This document shows, piece after piece, positions 14,857 through 22,885 of a stretch of 47,758 nucleotides of DNA. A program made the position numbers and the translations under genes. The notes under the pieces were generated by a model. That model searched no databases. It had not been told where the DNA came from and saw only the letters and a list, made by a program, of their open reading frames with translations. How positions within the stretch are numbered: position 1 is the stretch's first letter; every line of letters starts with the position of its first letter. Source of the DNA: an uncultured Faecalibaculum sp. (GTDB taxonomy: Bacteria; Bacillota_I; Bacilli_A; Erysipelotrichales; Erysipelotrichaceae); contig NZ_CAJUPA010000019.1 in the NCBI RefSeq assembly GCF_910588395.1, forward strand, positions 1 to 47,758, read 5' to 3'.

Positions 14857-16314
14857 TCATTCCTCCATGACTTTCTCCAGTCCCTTCAGGACTAGATATT
14901 CTGCATATGTATCCATTTGACAGTACCGGTCCAGTTCCTCCATGATCCGCTCTCTGGTCCCGGGATCAGCGGTTTCATATTCACGGTAGGCTCTGACAGC
15001 CTGCAGTCCATCGTGGATGGCCAGGGAGCTGTAGACAGGATCATCCGTGAACAGCGTCACGACCTGCTTCAGGGAAAAGCGGCCCTTCATCCGGAGATTG
15101 TAATACAGTCCGTTTTCAAAGGGCTTTGACAGATCCTTCATCCGCTCCCAGATCTGCTGCAGCGGTTCGGCATATTCCGGAAACTGTCTGGCCAGCTGCC
15201 GGAGACGCAGGGCTTCGGCTCCTTCCATATTGTAGACAAAAATCGTTCCTTCCTTCGGCACAGTTTCCAGAAGCCGCTGAATAAAGGCCCTGCGGCAGTC
15301 GCCCCAGCCGAAAAACGAAGCATGGTCCAGTCCTTCCTCCGTTTCGGTATGCAGGGAAAACTGAAAACAGAGGACATCCGCGGGTTTCATTCCCCTGTAG
15401 GGAGGGACAGCGAAGGTATCCCATTCAAAATCCAGATAGGAATAGGGATGCACGGCATCCTGCATCCACTGCCGCAGTCCTTCCCTGTCGATCCAGGGAT
15501 TGTGTCTGGCTGCCTGATACTGTCCAAACGCAGTGGGATAGTTCTCCAGTCCGGCAGGATCCAGGTCGGCCATGGAACCCTCGGGCAGGCTGAAGCGTCC
15601 GGGCAGTGTCCGCAGAAAAATCGTATCATCTCCGGGACGCAGATCGGTGCGGAAGCAGGATTCATAGTGCCGGAAGCGTTTGCCCAAGGCACAGTGCCGG
15701 CTGTTGACAGCTTTGGGACAGGGACCGGAAAACAGGCTGCAGGCTTCATCGATGAGCCGGTCCGGATCCACATCCAGATCGGCCTGCAGGTCTTCGATGG
15801 ATGAAGTCAGGTGATGCTTCCGGTTTTCCAGACAATCGCTTTTGAGGAACAGTTTGCCGGTATCCAGAGACCCCTGCCGGATATAGGACCGGTTGAGGAA
15901 GACTGCTTCCTGCCGGCGGATGTCGATGCCATTGGCTGCTGCTGCCAGTCTGGCCAGTTTCATGACCCAGGCTTCCGATTCCCGGGCGGTGAACATCGGC
16001 CAGATGGCTTCCCACCCATCCTCCAGTTTTCTGATCCAGGGGATGGTGATGCGAAGGTCCCGGTATACGATGCGGATGAAGCGGGCAGACTCTCCGGGGG
16101 CAAGAGAGTCCAGGATCCGGAAGGAATCCTCCATGGAATCCCCCCGCTGCCCCCGGGGAGTGTCCTGCAGACCGTAAGCCCTGGTCCACAGGGAGGAAAA
16201 GGAGTCCTCCATGTTGTAGAACGGCAGACTGGATTCCTGCCGGTGATGATATTCCAGCCAGGCCAGGCGGGGACATTTTTGCATGCGGACCAGGTCGCTT
16301 CCGTGCAGCATCAT
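14857..16314 (-). CDS. DUF2779 protein: Cas4-like N-terminus plus DEDD-exonuclease-like domain
   Basis: A 485-residue protein resembling the DUF2779 family known from Mollicutes and Erysipelotrichia. The N-terminal part starts with a KCPRLAWL motif (13-20), as in Cas4/RecB-type nucleases, and further Cys occur at about 208 and 220, so an iron-sulfur cluster is possible. The C-terminal part has the exonuclease-like YLDFE (293-297), a later FVYNMEGAEALRL and a closing CQMDTYAEYLVLKG, as in 3'-5' DEDD nucleases. The substrate is unknown. The start overlaps the stop of the WYL regulator gene (ATGATG). The link to a WYL regulator suggests a nucleic-acid stress or defence role, which is inference. 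Confidence 0.8.
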   Translation of the reverse strand: MMLHGSDLVRMQKCPRLAWLEYHHRQESSLPFYNMEDSFSSLWTRAYGLQDTPRGQRGDSMEDSFRILDSLAPGESARFIRIVYRDLRITIPWIRKLEDGWEAIWPMFTARESEAWVMKLARLAAAANGIDIRRQEAVFLNRSYIRQGSLDTGKLFLKSDCLENRKHHLTSSIEDLQADLDVDPDRLIDEACSLFSGPCPKAVNSRHCALGKRFRHYESCFRTDLRPGDDTIFLRTLPGRFSLPEGSMADLDPAGLENYPTAFGQYQAARHNPWIDREGLRQWMQDAVHPYSYLDFEWDTFAVPPYRGMKPADVLCFQFSLHTETEEGLDHASFFGWGDCRRAFIQRLLETVPKEGTIFVYNMEGAEALRLRQLARQFPEYAEPLQQIWERMKDLSKPFENGLYYNLRMKGRFSLKQVVTLFTDDPVYSSLAIHDGLQAVRAYREYETADPGTRERIMEELDRYCQMDTYAEYLVLKGLEKVMEE

Positions 16315-17282
16315 AGGCTGTATGCCTCACTGAGATCCCGCAGTTTCTGTTCAAAGGCCTCCCGCTGAGCCTGCGGGGCTTCCAGCACCACACTGGGGCC
16401 GAACTGCAGCAGCTGACTGAACAGGCCTTCCTGCTCATCCCGGTGGAAGGTGAACCGCAGCCAGTCCCCTTCCTGTCCTGTCTGCCGCAGGTCATCTCCC
16501 CAGTCCGATTCCCGGAACAGGTGATCGGCTTCTTTTTTCACCCGGACCTGGTACTTCGTGTTGGGCGTTTTCACAAAGCCGTAGGAAGCCAGATTCTGCT
16601 CGAGACTGATGTCCGTGAATGGGGCGAAAGAAGTATCCGTCATGGTGACATCCTGCATTCTCGTGGATGAAAAGCGGAAACAGCGCCAGTTGCCGGTGCC
16701 GGTTTTTCCCGGTTCCACTTTGTCCGCAAAGAGATAGTAGGCATTTTTGCTGTAGAACACCCGGTAGGGCTCCAGAAGGTAATCATGCAGCACCCCGTCC
16801 CGTCTGCGGTAGCGCATGGCCAGCCGTTTCTTTTCCCGGATCGCCCGGCGGCACAGCTCCATATAGAGGGTGCAGCTGGTCTCCGGATCCTGCCGGCGGC
16901 GGGTCAGATACAGAATCGCATCGTCTTCATCTGCTTCCTGGAAATGGACTGTGCCGGAAAACAGCTTTTCCACTGCCTGATCGAACGCTTTCCTGGAAGG
17001 AAAGGATTCGTGGGAATGAACCAGATCCCGGGCTTCCAGAAACGCATCTGTCTGTTCCGGTGTCAGTCTGGCGGCGGGAATGATGGACTGTGCACACAGC
17101 TCCAATCCGCCATGACGGCCTTTGTGCTCCACGATGTCATAGCCTGCCATGAGCAGTTCCTTTTTGTATTCCCGGATGTTGCGCTCGTTGGTTTCCAGAT
17201 CTCTGGCCAGATCCTTTTTCTTGACGATCCCCCCGCTGTACAGAATCTGCAGCATCCGCAGGGTGTTGGCGGTTTTATACAT
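16311..17282 (-). CDS. WYL-domain transcriptional regulator
   Basis: A 323-residue regulator. The N-terminal winged helix (about 1-60) has the DeoR-like pattern LARDLETNERNIREYKKEL. The middle holds the WYL domain, visible around MRYRRRDGVLHDYLLEPYRV and YYLFAD, and a C-terminal WCX-like part ends the protein. WYL domains bind ligands, often nucleotides or nucleic acid. The ATG at 17282 is preceded by GGGGAG and overlaps the end of the permease gene by 8 bp; the frame runs open to 17354 without a site. It lies directly upstream of the DUF2779 gene and may control the operon it sits in. Confidence 0.9.
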   Translation of the reverse strand: MYKTANTLRMLQILYSGGIVKKKDLARDLETNERNIREYKKELLMAGYDIVEHKGRHGGLELCAQSIIPAARLTPEQTDAFLEARDLVHSHESFPSRKAFDQAVEKLFSGTVHFQEADEDDAILYLTRRRQDPETSCTLYMELCRRAIREKKRLAMRYRRRDGVLHDYLLEPYRVFYSKNAYYLFADKVEPGKTGTGNWRCFRFSSTRMQDVTMTDTSFAPFTDISLEQNLASYGFVKTPNTKYQVRVKKEADHLFRESDWGDDLRQTGQEGDWLRFTFHRDEQEGLFSQLLQFGPSVVLEAPQAQREAFEQKLRDLSEAYSL

Positions 17283-18474
17283 GATGATTCTCCCCGGCTT
17301 CCGGCTGCTGTCCTTCGGCCTGTTTCCGTTTCCGGGCCAGCCGCCAGGCGGCATCTTCCCGGATGATCTGATAGATGCACGAGGTGATGGGAATGAAAAC
17401 GATCATGCCCAGGATCCCTGCCACATTGGCGCCGATGGTAATGGCGATCATGACGTAGAAAGGAGGCAGTCCCACGGTTTTTCCCATGACGTGCGGATAA
17501 ATGAAGTTCCCTTCCACCTGCTGGATGCAGATGAACAGGATCATGAAGTACAGTCCGTTTGCGGGGGACTCAAGAGCCATGAACAGCGCCACCAGCAGGG
17601 CGGCGGTCAGGGCACCGAACATGGGAACCAGGGCTCCGATTCCCACCACCAGACCGGAAAGCAGCGCATAGGGCAGACCGATGATGGCGCTGAAGACACC
17701 CACCAGGGTGCCCAGGATGAGACATTCCAGACAGGAGCCCCCGATGTAGCCGGTGAAGGTATTGTCAATGAGCTTCAGGATGTGAATGCACCTGGACAGG
17801 AAGCGCTCGGGGATATAGGCTTCCAGGAACGACCGGCCTTCATGCACCACCCGCTGCTTGTTGAACAGGAGAATGATGGCGAACATCACCGACATCATGC
17901 AGTTGAAGGCCCAGGAAAAGGCAGAGGTCAGGGCGTTGTATACGGAGCTCATCAGATCCGCCTGTGCATCTGCATTGATCCAGACGAGAAATTCTTCCGT
18001 GCTGCGGGAGAGACTGTCCACGGAGAAATCCAGCTGGCTGATCCAGTCGTGGATCGAGGGCATGTTTTCCGTGATTTTCAGCAGCCAGAGCCAGAAGGCA
18101 TTGAGGCTGGCCGGCAGATCGATCATAAAAGACCGCAAGCTTTCAGCGATTCTTGGAAACAGCACAAAGAGGAAGACGACAACCAGCAGAAGCAATGTCA
18201 GAATCGCCAGACAGTTGCACAGAAAACGGGTGAAACGGTTCACCTTCATGCCAAACAGCCGCTGTCCCCAGGTGAGCAGGTTTGTGGCCAGCACGTTGAG
18301 AACGTAGCCCAGAAACCCACCGACAATGAAGGGCATGCAGATGCTGATGATGTGACCGAAGAAATCCAGGATCTGCCGGAAATACAGAATCACCATGCCC
18401 AGTCCCAGCGCAAACAGGATCAGCCGCTGGATCAGGATTTCCCTGTTTCTGTACTGTTTATCCAAATGGAACAT
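17275..18474 (-). CDS. AI-2E family transporter (UPF0118 permease)
   Basis: A 399-residue integral membrane protein of the AI-2E exporter superfamily. It has about eight membrane segments, with two near the N-terminus (about 17-60), one near 85-110, a soluble middle part (about 110-190) and a C-terminal bundle including the conserved GIGALVPMFG and LPPFYVMIAITIGANVAGILGMI stretches. Substrates of the family range from autoinducer-2 to ions; none can be named here. The start ATG 18474 has GGGAGG seven bases before it; earlier ATGs have none. A TACAAT (18550-18555, minus) is a likely -10. It is the first gene of the operon with the WYL, DUF2779 and phospholipase C-like genes. Confidence 0.9.
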   Translation of the reverse strand: MFHLDKQYRNREILIQRLILFALGLGMVILYFRQILDFFGHIISICMPFIVGGFLGYVLNVLATNLLTWGQRLFGMKVNRFTRFLCNCLAILTLLLLVVVFLFVLFPRIAESLRSFMIDLPASLNAFWLWLLKITENMPSIHDWISQLDFSVDSLSRSTEEFLVWINADAQADLMSSVYNALTSAFSWAFNCMMSVMFAIILLFNKQRVVHEGRSFLEAYIPERFLSRCIHILKLIDNTFTGYIGGSCLECLILGTLVGVFSAIIGLPYALLSGLVVGIGALVPMFGALTAALLVALFMALESPANGLYFMILFICIQQVEGNFIYPHVMGKTVGLPPFYVMIAITIGANVAGILGMIVFIPITSCIYQIIREDAAWRLARKRKQAEGQQPEAGENHHV

Positions 18475-18654
18475 ATTTTCCCTCCCTGTGTCACTGCACC
18501 GAATGCGCTCCTGAAACCGGTGCAGAACCTGTCGCCTCGCAACAGAGATATTGTACAACATGAATGCATGGTTTGACCGGTTATCTGTCCTGTACAGTCC
18601 GGTTTGCACCATTGTCGTCATTGACACCACCAGCTGTTTCAGAAGCTGTCAGAC

Positions 18655-18688
18655 CTTTCACCGGATTTTCGTGAAAGCGGCCTTTCAT
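18655..18688. promoter_or_regulatory. Three alternating copies of a 7-bp element upstream of pyrG
   Basis: CTTTCAC (18655-18661), GTGAAAG (18671-18677) and CTTTCAT (18682-18688) form two overlapping inverted repeats that share the middle copy. They lie 15-50 bp upstream of the -35 of the pyrG promoter and between pyrG and the divergent permease operon, a good place for a repressor or activator site. Confidence 0.45.
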
Positions 18689-18703
18689 TTTGCCGCAGCG
18701 GTT

Positions 18704-18732
18704 TTGACTTGACTGCCTGCGGCCTTTAGAAT
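18704..18732 (+). promoter_or_regulatory. Promoter of pyrG
   Basis: TTGACT (18704-18709), a 17-bp spacer and TAGAAT (18727-18732). The AGGAGG of pyrG begins about 10 bp downstream, so the 5' leader would be very short, leaving no room for a leader attenuator. Confidence 0.78.
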
Positions 18733-18752
18733 TGTTCTGTCAGGAGGACAGC

Positions 18753-20375
18753 ATGACGACAAAATACATATTTGTGACCGGCGGTGTAGTGTCCGGTCTG
18801 GGCAAAGGCATCAGCGCGGCCAGTCTGGGCCGGCTGCTGAAAAGCCGCGGCTATAAAGTCACCAGCCAGAAACTGGATCCCTACATCAACGTTGATCCGG
18901 GTACCATGTCTCCCTACCAGCACGGGGAAGTCTTTGTGACCGACGACGGGCTGGAAGCCGATCTGGATCTGGGACACTATGAACGCTTTATCGACGAGAA
19001 CCTCCATACGTATTCGAATCTGACCACCGGCCGGGTGTACTGGAATGTCATCAACAAGGAACGGGACGGCAAGTATCTGGGTGAAACCGTGCAGGTGATT
19101 CCCCATGTGACCGATGAAATCAAGAACTTCGTGATCCAGGCCGGCAGACATGCACAGGCGGATTTCGTGATCACGGAAATCGGCGGCACCACCGGAGACA
19201 TCGAAAGTCTTCCTTTCCTGGAAAGCATCCGTCAGGTCCCGCTGGAAGTGGGACGGGAAAACTGCGTCTTCATGCATGTGACCTATATCCCCTATCTGTC
19301 AGGCTCCAACGAATTCAAATCCAAGCCCACACAGCACTCGGTGAAGGATCTGCAGTCCCACGGCATCAACCCGGACATCATCATTGCCCGCTGCGACGAG
19401 GAAATTCCCCAGTCGGTCCTGAACAAGATTTCCCTGTTCTGCAATGTGCAGAAAGACTGTGTGATTCAGAACAGGACTCTGGATTCCCTCTATGAGGTAC
19501 CGCTGATGCTGGAAGATCAGCATCTGGCGGATCTGGTCTGCAGCAAGCTGGGTCTGGAACCCCGTCAGCCGGATCTGGAGGAGTGGCGGCAGCTGGTGGA
19601 TACCATCCATCACCCGACGCAGACGGTGCGGATCGCGCTGGTGGGCAAGTATGTGCAGCTGCATGATGCCTATCTGTCTGTGGCAGAAGCCCTCAGTCAT
19701 GCAGGTTTTGCCAATGGCGCCAAAGTGGAGATCGACTGGGTGGACAGCGAGCAGCTGGAGGATGCCAGTCTGGATGAAGTCTTCCGGGATGTGGACGGCA
19801 TCATTCTGCCGGGCGGTTTCGGCGGCCGTGGCGTGGAAGGCATGATTCAGGTGGCGGACTATGCCCGCACCAACCGCATTCCCTATCTGGGGATCTGCCT
19901 GGGCATGCAGATTGCTGCCATCAGCTTTGCCCGTCATGCACTGGGATACGAGGATGCCAACAGTTACGAATTCGATCCTGCCAGCAGAAACACCGTGATC
20001 GATTTCATGGAGGACCAGAAAAACGAGATCCGCAAAGGGGGCACGATGCGGCTGGGTGCCTATCCCTGCTCCATCCGCCCCGGCACGAACCTGCACAGCT
20101 GCTATGGGCGGGAACTGGTGGATGAACGCCACCGGCACCGGTATGAATTCAACAACATGTACCGCTCGGAGTTTGAAAACGCCGGCATGCTGATCAGCGG
20201 CACGAGTCCCGACAAGACGCTGGTGGAAGCCATTGAACTGAAGGATCATCCGTTCTACATTGGCGTGCAGTATCATCCGGAGTTCCTGTCCCGGCCCAAC
20301 CGGGCACATCCGCTGTTCAAGGGGCTGATCAGGGCTTCCCTGGACCGGAAAAAAGAAAATTCAACTGAAAAATGA
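18753..20375 (+). CDS. pyrG: CTP synthase (glutamine-hydrolysing)
   Basis: A 540-residue enzyme that aminates UTP to CTP using ATP and glutamine. The synthetase domain (about 1-270) opens with KYIFVTGGVVSGLGKG and has KLDPYINVDPGTMSP. The class I glutamine amidotransferase domain (about 290-535) has PGGFGGRG, the nucleophile Cys in LGICLGMQ and the His-Glu pair in QYHPEF. The length is usual. The ATG at 18753 follows AGGAGG at five bases. It has its own promoter; the lipoprotein gene downstream has a separate -10, so it may be transcribed alone. Confidence 0.98.
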   Translation: MTTKYIFVTGGVVSGLGKGISAASLGRLLKSRGYKVTSQKLDPYINVDPGTMSPYQHGEVFVTDDGLEADLDLGHYERFIDENLHTYSNLTTGRVYWNVINKERDGKYLGETVQVIPHVTDEIKNFVIQAGRHAQADFVITEIGGTTGDIESLPFLESIRQVPLEVGRENCVFMHVTYIPYLSGSNEFKSKPTQHSVKDLQSHGINPDIIIARCDEEIPQSVLNKISLFCNVQKDCVIQNRTLDSLYEVPLMLEDQHLADLVCSKLGLEPRQPDLEEWRQLVDTIHHPTQTVRIALVGKYVQLHDAYLSVAEALSHAGFANGAKVEIDWVDSEQLEDASLDEVFRDVDGIILPGGFGGRGVEGMIQVADYARTNRIPYLGICLGMQIAAISFARHALGYEDANSYEFDPASRNTVIDFMEDQKNEIRKGGTMRLGAYPCSIRPGTNLHSCYGRELVDERHRHRYEFNNMYRSEFENAGMLISGTSPDKTLVEAIELKDHPFYIGVQYHPEFLSRPNRAHPLFKGLIRASLDRKKENSTEK

Positions 20376-20418
20376 CAAACCATTGGTCATAGTAACTGTG
20401 ATACAATTCAAACTTCCG

Positions 20419-20424
20419 TATAAT
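20419..20424 (+). promoter_or_regulatory. -10 element of the first lipoprotein gene
   Basis: A perfect TATAAT lies 47 bp upstream of the ATG at 20471. The -35 region (CTGTGA, 17 bp upstream) is weak. Confidence 0.5.
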
Positions 20425-20470
20425 GGATGTGCATCAAAAGAATGCTTTACATATTGGGAGGCGACGTATC

Positions 20471-20932
20471 ATGAACAAGAAATTTTTCCTGGGCGCTCTG
20501 GCTCTGGTTATGCTGGCCGGCTGCGGCAACGCCAACACAGGTGTTGATGAAGAAGGAGCAGCTGCATCCGATGCAGCCACAACAGAAGACGCAAAGACAA
20601 CCACAGCTGAAATCGAGCACGATGGTGCAACGACCAAAGCCGAAGTCACAAAGGAAGGCGACAAAGTTACCGCTGTATCCATTGACGAAGTCGACGAAGA
20701 AGGTCTGTCCAAGAAAGATCTCGGTGATGACTACGGCATGAAGAAAGCCAGCACAGTGGAGAAGGAATGGTATGAGCAGGTGGAATTCCTGGAAAACTAC
20801 ATTCTGGAAAACGGTGTTGACTCCATCAAGCTGAACGACGAAGGAAAAGCCGAAAACGAAGATCTGAAGTCCGGCTGCACAATCTCCATCAAGAACATGG
20901 TGGATGCAGTCAAGGAAGCAGAAGCGAAGTAA
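20471..20932 (+). CDS. Small lipoprotein with FMN-binding-domain-like sequence
   Basis: A 153-residue lipoprotein. The signal ends in a lipobox LAGC with Cys at about residue 17, so it is anchored outside the membrane. The mature part is acidic, with an Ala/Thr linker (about 25-45) and a domain whose order TKAEVTKEGDKVTAVSIDEV, YGMKKAS, EWYEQVEFLENYILENG and SGCTISIKNMVDAVKEA recalls small FMN-binding lipoproteins (PplA type). In those the Thr in an SGAT motif carries FMN; here the motif reads SGCT. The start ATG 20471 has GGGAGG nine bases upstream. A related gene follows at 21074. Flavin attachment is a guess that rests on this motif. Confidence 0.78.
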   Translation: MNKKFFLGALALVMLAGCGNANTGVDEEGAAASDAATTEDAKTTTAEIEHDGATTKAEVTKEGDKVTAVSIDEVDEEGLSKKDLGDDYGMKKASTVEKEWYEQVEFLENYILENGVDSIKLNDEGKAENEDLKSGCTISIKNMVDAVKEAEAK

Positions 20933-20947
20933 GCCATTTCTGATTCT

Positions 20948-20971
20948 GCCCGGATATTTCCGGGCTTTTTT
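20948..20971 (+). terminator. Terminator of the first lipoprotein gene
   Basis: GCCCGG (20948-20953), loop ATATTT, CCGGGC (20960-20965) and six T. Confidence 0.9.
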
Positions 20972-21020
20972 GTTATTTTCCGGCTGCATTTTCTGCGCTC
21001 TTCAGGTTCAGGCACTTCAA

Positions 21021-21048
21021 TTGTGATTTGCAGGCAGCAGCCTACAAT
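21021..21048 (+). promoter_or_regulatory. Promoter of the second lipoprotein gene
   Basis: TTGTGA (21021-21026), a 16-bp spacer and TACAAT (21043-21048), 25 bp upstream of the ATG. Confidence 0.68.
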
Positions 21049-21073
21049 GAAGGTAAAGGAGGCACTGATTCCC

Positions 21074-21556
21074 ATGAAAAAAACATTGACCGCAGCCGCA
21101 GCCGCACTTCTGCTGCTGGCTGGCTGTTCTTCTGCACCCCAGGAGGATGTGGACAAGATTGACGAAGCTGTAGACGAAGGCGATGCTGCTGCCGAAACGA
21201 AACTGGAAGGCGAAGCCGCTTACGGAGATACCGGACAGACCGCAAAAGCCACTGTCATCAAGCAGGGAGACAAAATTGCCGATGTGATCATCGAAACCAT
21301 CGACCAGGACGGCAATGCCATCACCCAGCTCAAGGACATGGCTGATCCCAAAGCCCAGGACAGCGCCATTGGCACTGAGTATCAGGAGCAGGTGGACTAT
21401 CTGGAAAACTACATCAAGGAAAACGGCGTGGAAAACATCAAGACGGATGGAGACGGCCGTGTCACGGATGAGGAAATGCTGAAAAACGTTGACATCAACG
21501 TTCAGCCGATGCTGCAGGCGGTTCAGAACGCCCTGGCAAACGAAAAAGACGACTGA
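21074..21556 (+). CDS. Small lipoprotein, paralogue of the upstream lipoprotein
   Basis: A 160-residue lipoprotein with a hydrophobic signal and lipobox LAGC (Cys at about residue 17). The mature part is acidic. The order of sequence ATVIKQGDKIADVIIETID, EYQEQVDYLENYIKENGVENIK and a C-terminal helix INVQPMLQAVQNAL follows the upstream lipoprotein closely, so the two are tandem paralogues that have diverged. The SGCT motif of the first copy is replaced here by VDINV, so this copy would not carry flavin by that route. The start ATG 21074 has AGGAGG 11 bases before it. It has its own promoter and terminator. Confidence 0.78.
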   Translation: MKKTLTAAAAALLLLAGCSSAPQEDVDKIDEAVDEGDAAAETKLEGEAAYGDTGQTAKATVIKQGDKIADVIIETIDQDGNAITQLKDMADPKAQDSAIGTEYQEQVDYLENYIKENGVENIKTDGDGRVTDEEMLKNVDINVQPMLQAVQNALANEKDD

Positions 21557-21580
21557 TTCATCTCCATGTCATGGAAGGAA

Positions 21581-21602
21581 GGACCCGGAAGGGTCCTTTT
21601 TC
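21581..21602 (+). terminator. Terminator of the second lipoprotein gene
   Basis: GGACCC (21581-21586), loop GGAA, GGGTCC (21591-21596), then T-rich sequence. Flanking CATGGAA and TTCCATG can extend the stem. Confidence 0.85.
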
Positions 21603-21657
21603 CATGGGATTTTGTCCATCCTCCTCTGTCTGGCCGGCTGCCGGATTCTGCATGCAG

Positions 21658-21683
21658 AAAAAAGACACCTTTGCAGAAAGGTG
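21658..21683 (-). terminator. Terminator of the small gene at 21704
   Basis: CACCTTT (21666-21672) pairs with AAAGGTG (21677-21683), and on the minus strand it is followed by a T-run (21658-21663). Confidence 0.8.
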
Positions 21684-21703
21684 CCATCTAAGTCCGCCGG
21701 CAG

Positions 21704-22018
21704 TCATCCCTGGCTCTGGCGGTTCAGGAAATAAGGGGAACGGATCCCGATGTTCCAGTTCCAGGAAAGCTGTGCTCTGTCTCTTCCCGGATCCGATTTC
21801 AGCGGCCGGTATCCGGCATGAGCCAGTGCCTGGTTCAGCTGTCTGGCGGAAATGGACAGCCCTGTCTCCCGGTCAATGGCATCCAGCAGCCCATAGGTGC
21901 TGACATGCCGGTTTGTCCAGGGCACAGGCCGCAGTTTCTCTCTGATCCAGACCAGAATGGCTGTCTGCACATCAGCGGGAAGCTCAGTGAATATGATTTC
22001 CCTGCGGATCTCTGTCAT
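21704..22018 (-). CDS. Small hypothetical protein, possibly helix-turn-helix
   Basis: A 104-residue soluble protein that I do not recognise. Residues about 13-27 form a helix (PADVQTAILVWIREK), and about 42-70 (YGLLDAIDRETGLSISARQLNQALAHAGYRP) could fold as a helix-turn-helix, so DNA binding is possible. The C-terminus is Trp/Asn-rich (LSWNWNIGIRSPYFLN). The start ATG 22018 has GGGAG a few bases upstream, and a good terminator follows the stop, so a real single-gene unit is likely. Confidence 0.62.
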   Translation of the reverse strand: MTEIRREIIFTELPADVQTAILVWIREKLRPVPWTNRHVSTYGLLDAIDRETGLSISARQLNQALAHAGYRPLKSDPGRDRAQLSWNWNIGIRSPYFLNRQSQG

Positions 22019-22112
22019 GGAAATCTCCCTTCTTCCCTTTAAATATACTGTAATAATTAGGACAATTCACTTCCCTGACCCGGAATTGTCCGCTTCGTTT
22101 TGCTCCCGGGAC

Positions 22113-22748
22113 TCAGGACTGTCCGTAATAGCGGACTGTTTCCTTCAGCTCGTTCATGGCTTCTTCGATGTTCTGGGTGGTGCGCATCTGATCGGACTGT
22201 TCCGCCCGCATCAGTTCCGTGACAACGCCTTCGATCCGGGCAAGCATCTCCCTGGAACTGTCAACATAGCCGTCCAGAATCTCCAGCCGCTGGGGTGTGA
22301 CAGGGCCATCCGCAAACATGGCCAGGGCGGTTCTTGCTTTTTTCAGATTCACATCCGTGATGTCTTCCGCCTTGCGGACGATGGACAGATACCGGTCCTT
22401 GGTGATCTGACTGTCGGTAAACAGCTGATTCAGATACTCGCTCATGCCCGCAAGCCGTCTGTCTGCCTGCTGTTCCAGAGATTCCAGCTCCCTGATCCGG
22501 GACCTGTATTCCGCGATCCGGTCTTCCGGCAGCGGCGGCTTTGCCTGCGGTCGCTGCCGGAAGGGCGGCCTTGGCCGGGCTGACGGAATGGGTCCCGGCT
22601 GCTGTTCTGGCCGCATCTGCAGACCATACCAGAGACAGTACACACCGAACGCCAGTCCCAGCAGGCCGATGGGCAGTGTGATGAATCCGAAGAAGATCAG
22701 GAAAGCGCCCAGCAGCATCAGGCGCTGGCGCCAGGGATTGTGTTTCAT
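22113..22748 (-). CDS. Membrane protein with cytoplasmic coiled coil, function unknown
   Basis: A 211-residue protein. Residues about 10-44 are hydrophobic and can span the membrane twice (LMLLGAFLIFFGFI and LPIGLLGLAFGVYCLWYGL). A Pro/Arg-rich linker (about 46-75) follows, then a long helical part (about 76-205) rich in Glu, Arg and Leu with coiled-coil potential. I considered the XpaC family on layout, but the match is not good enough to name it. The start ATG 22748 has GAGGTG upstream at a somewhat long spacing. It diverges from the gene at 22886. Confidence 0.7.
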   Translation of the reverse strand: MKHNPWRQRLMLLGAFLIFFGFITLPIGLLGLAFGVYCLWYGLQMRPEQQPGPIPSARPRPPFRQRPQAKPPLPEDRIAEYRSRIRELESLEQQADRRLAGMSEYLNQLFTDSQITKDRYLSIVRKAEDITDVNLKKARTALAMFADGPVTPQRLEILDGYVDSSREMLARIEGVVTELMRAEQSDQMRTTQNIEEAMNELKETVRYYGQS

Positions 22749-22873
22749 ATATCAATGCACCTCGTTTTTCCGAGACAGGTTGTCTTCTCTGTCTGACGGT
22801 TTCATTATAGACAGATTGCCGGGCGCATACCTGAACTTTCTGTAAATACGCAGTTGCCGGCACAGCCTTCTGG

Positions 22874-22885
22874 TATAGTGGAATC
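22874..22885 (+). promoter_or_regulatory. Extended -10 placed for leaderless transcription of the gene at 22886
   Basis: TGG-TATAGT (TATAGT 22874-22879), then the six bases GGAATC and the ATG at 22886. The transcription start would be the A of the ATG. The geometry, and the GGAATC itself, match the cysE start. Confidence 0.6.

Noticed and set aside
17149..18576. 475-codon open frame on the plus strand opposite the AI-2E permease
   Set aside because: It is rich in Gln/His/Asp, the mirror of hydrophobic codons, while the minus-strand frame is a clear membrane permease.
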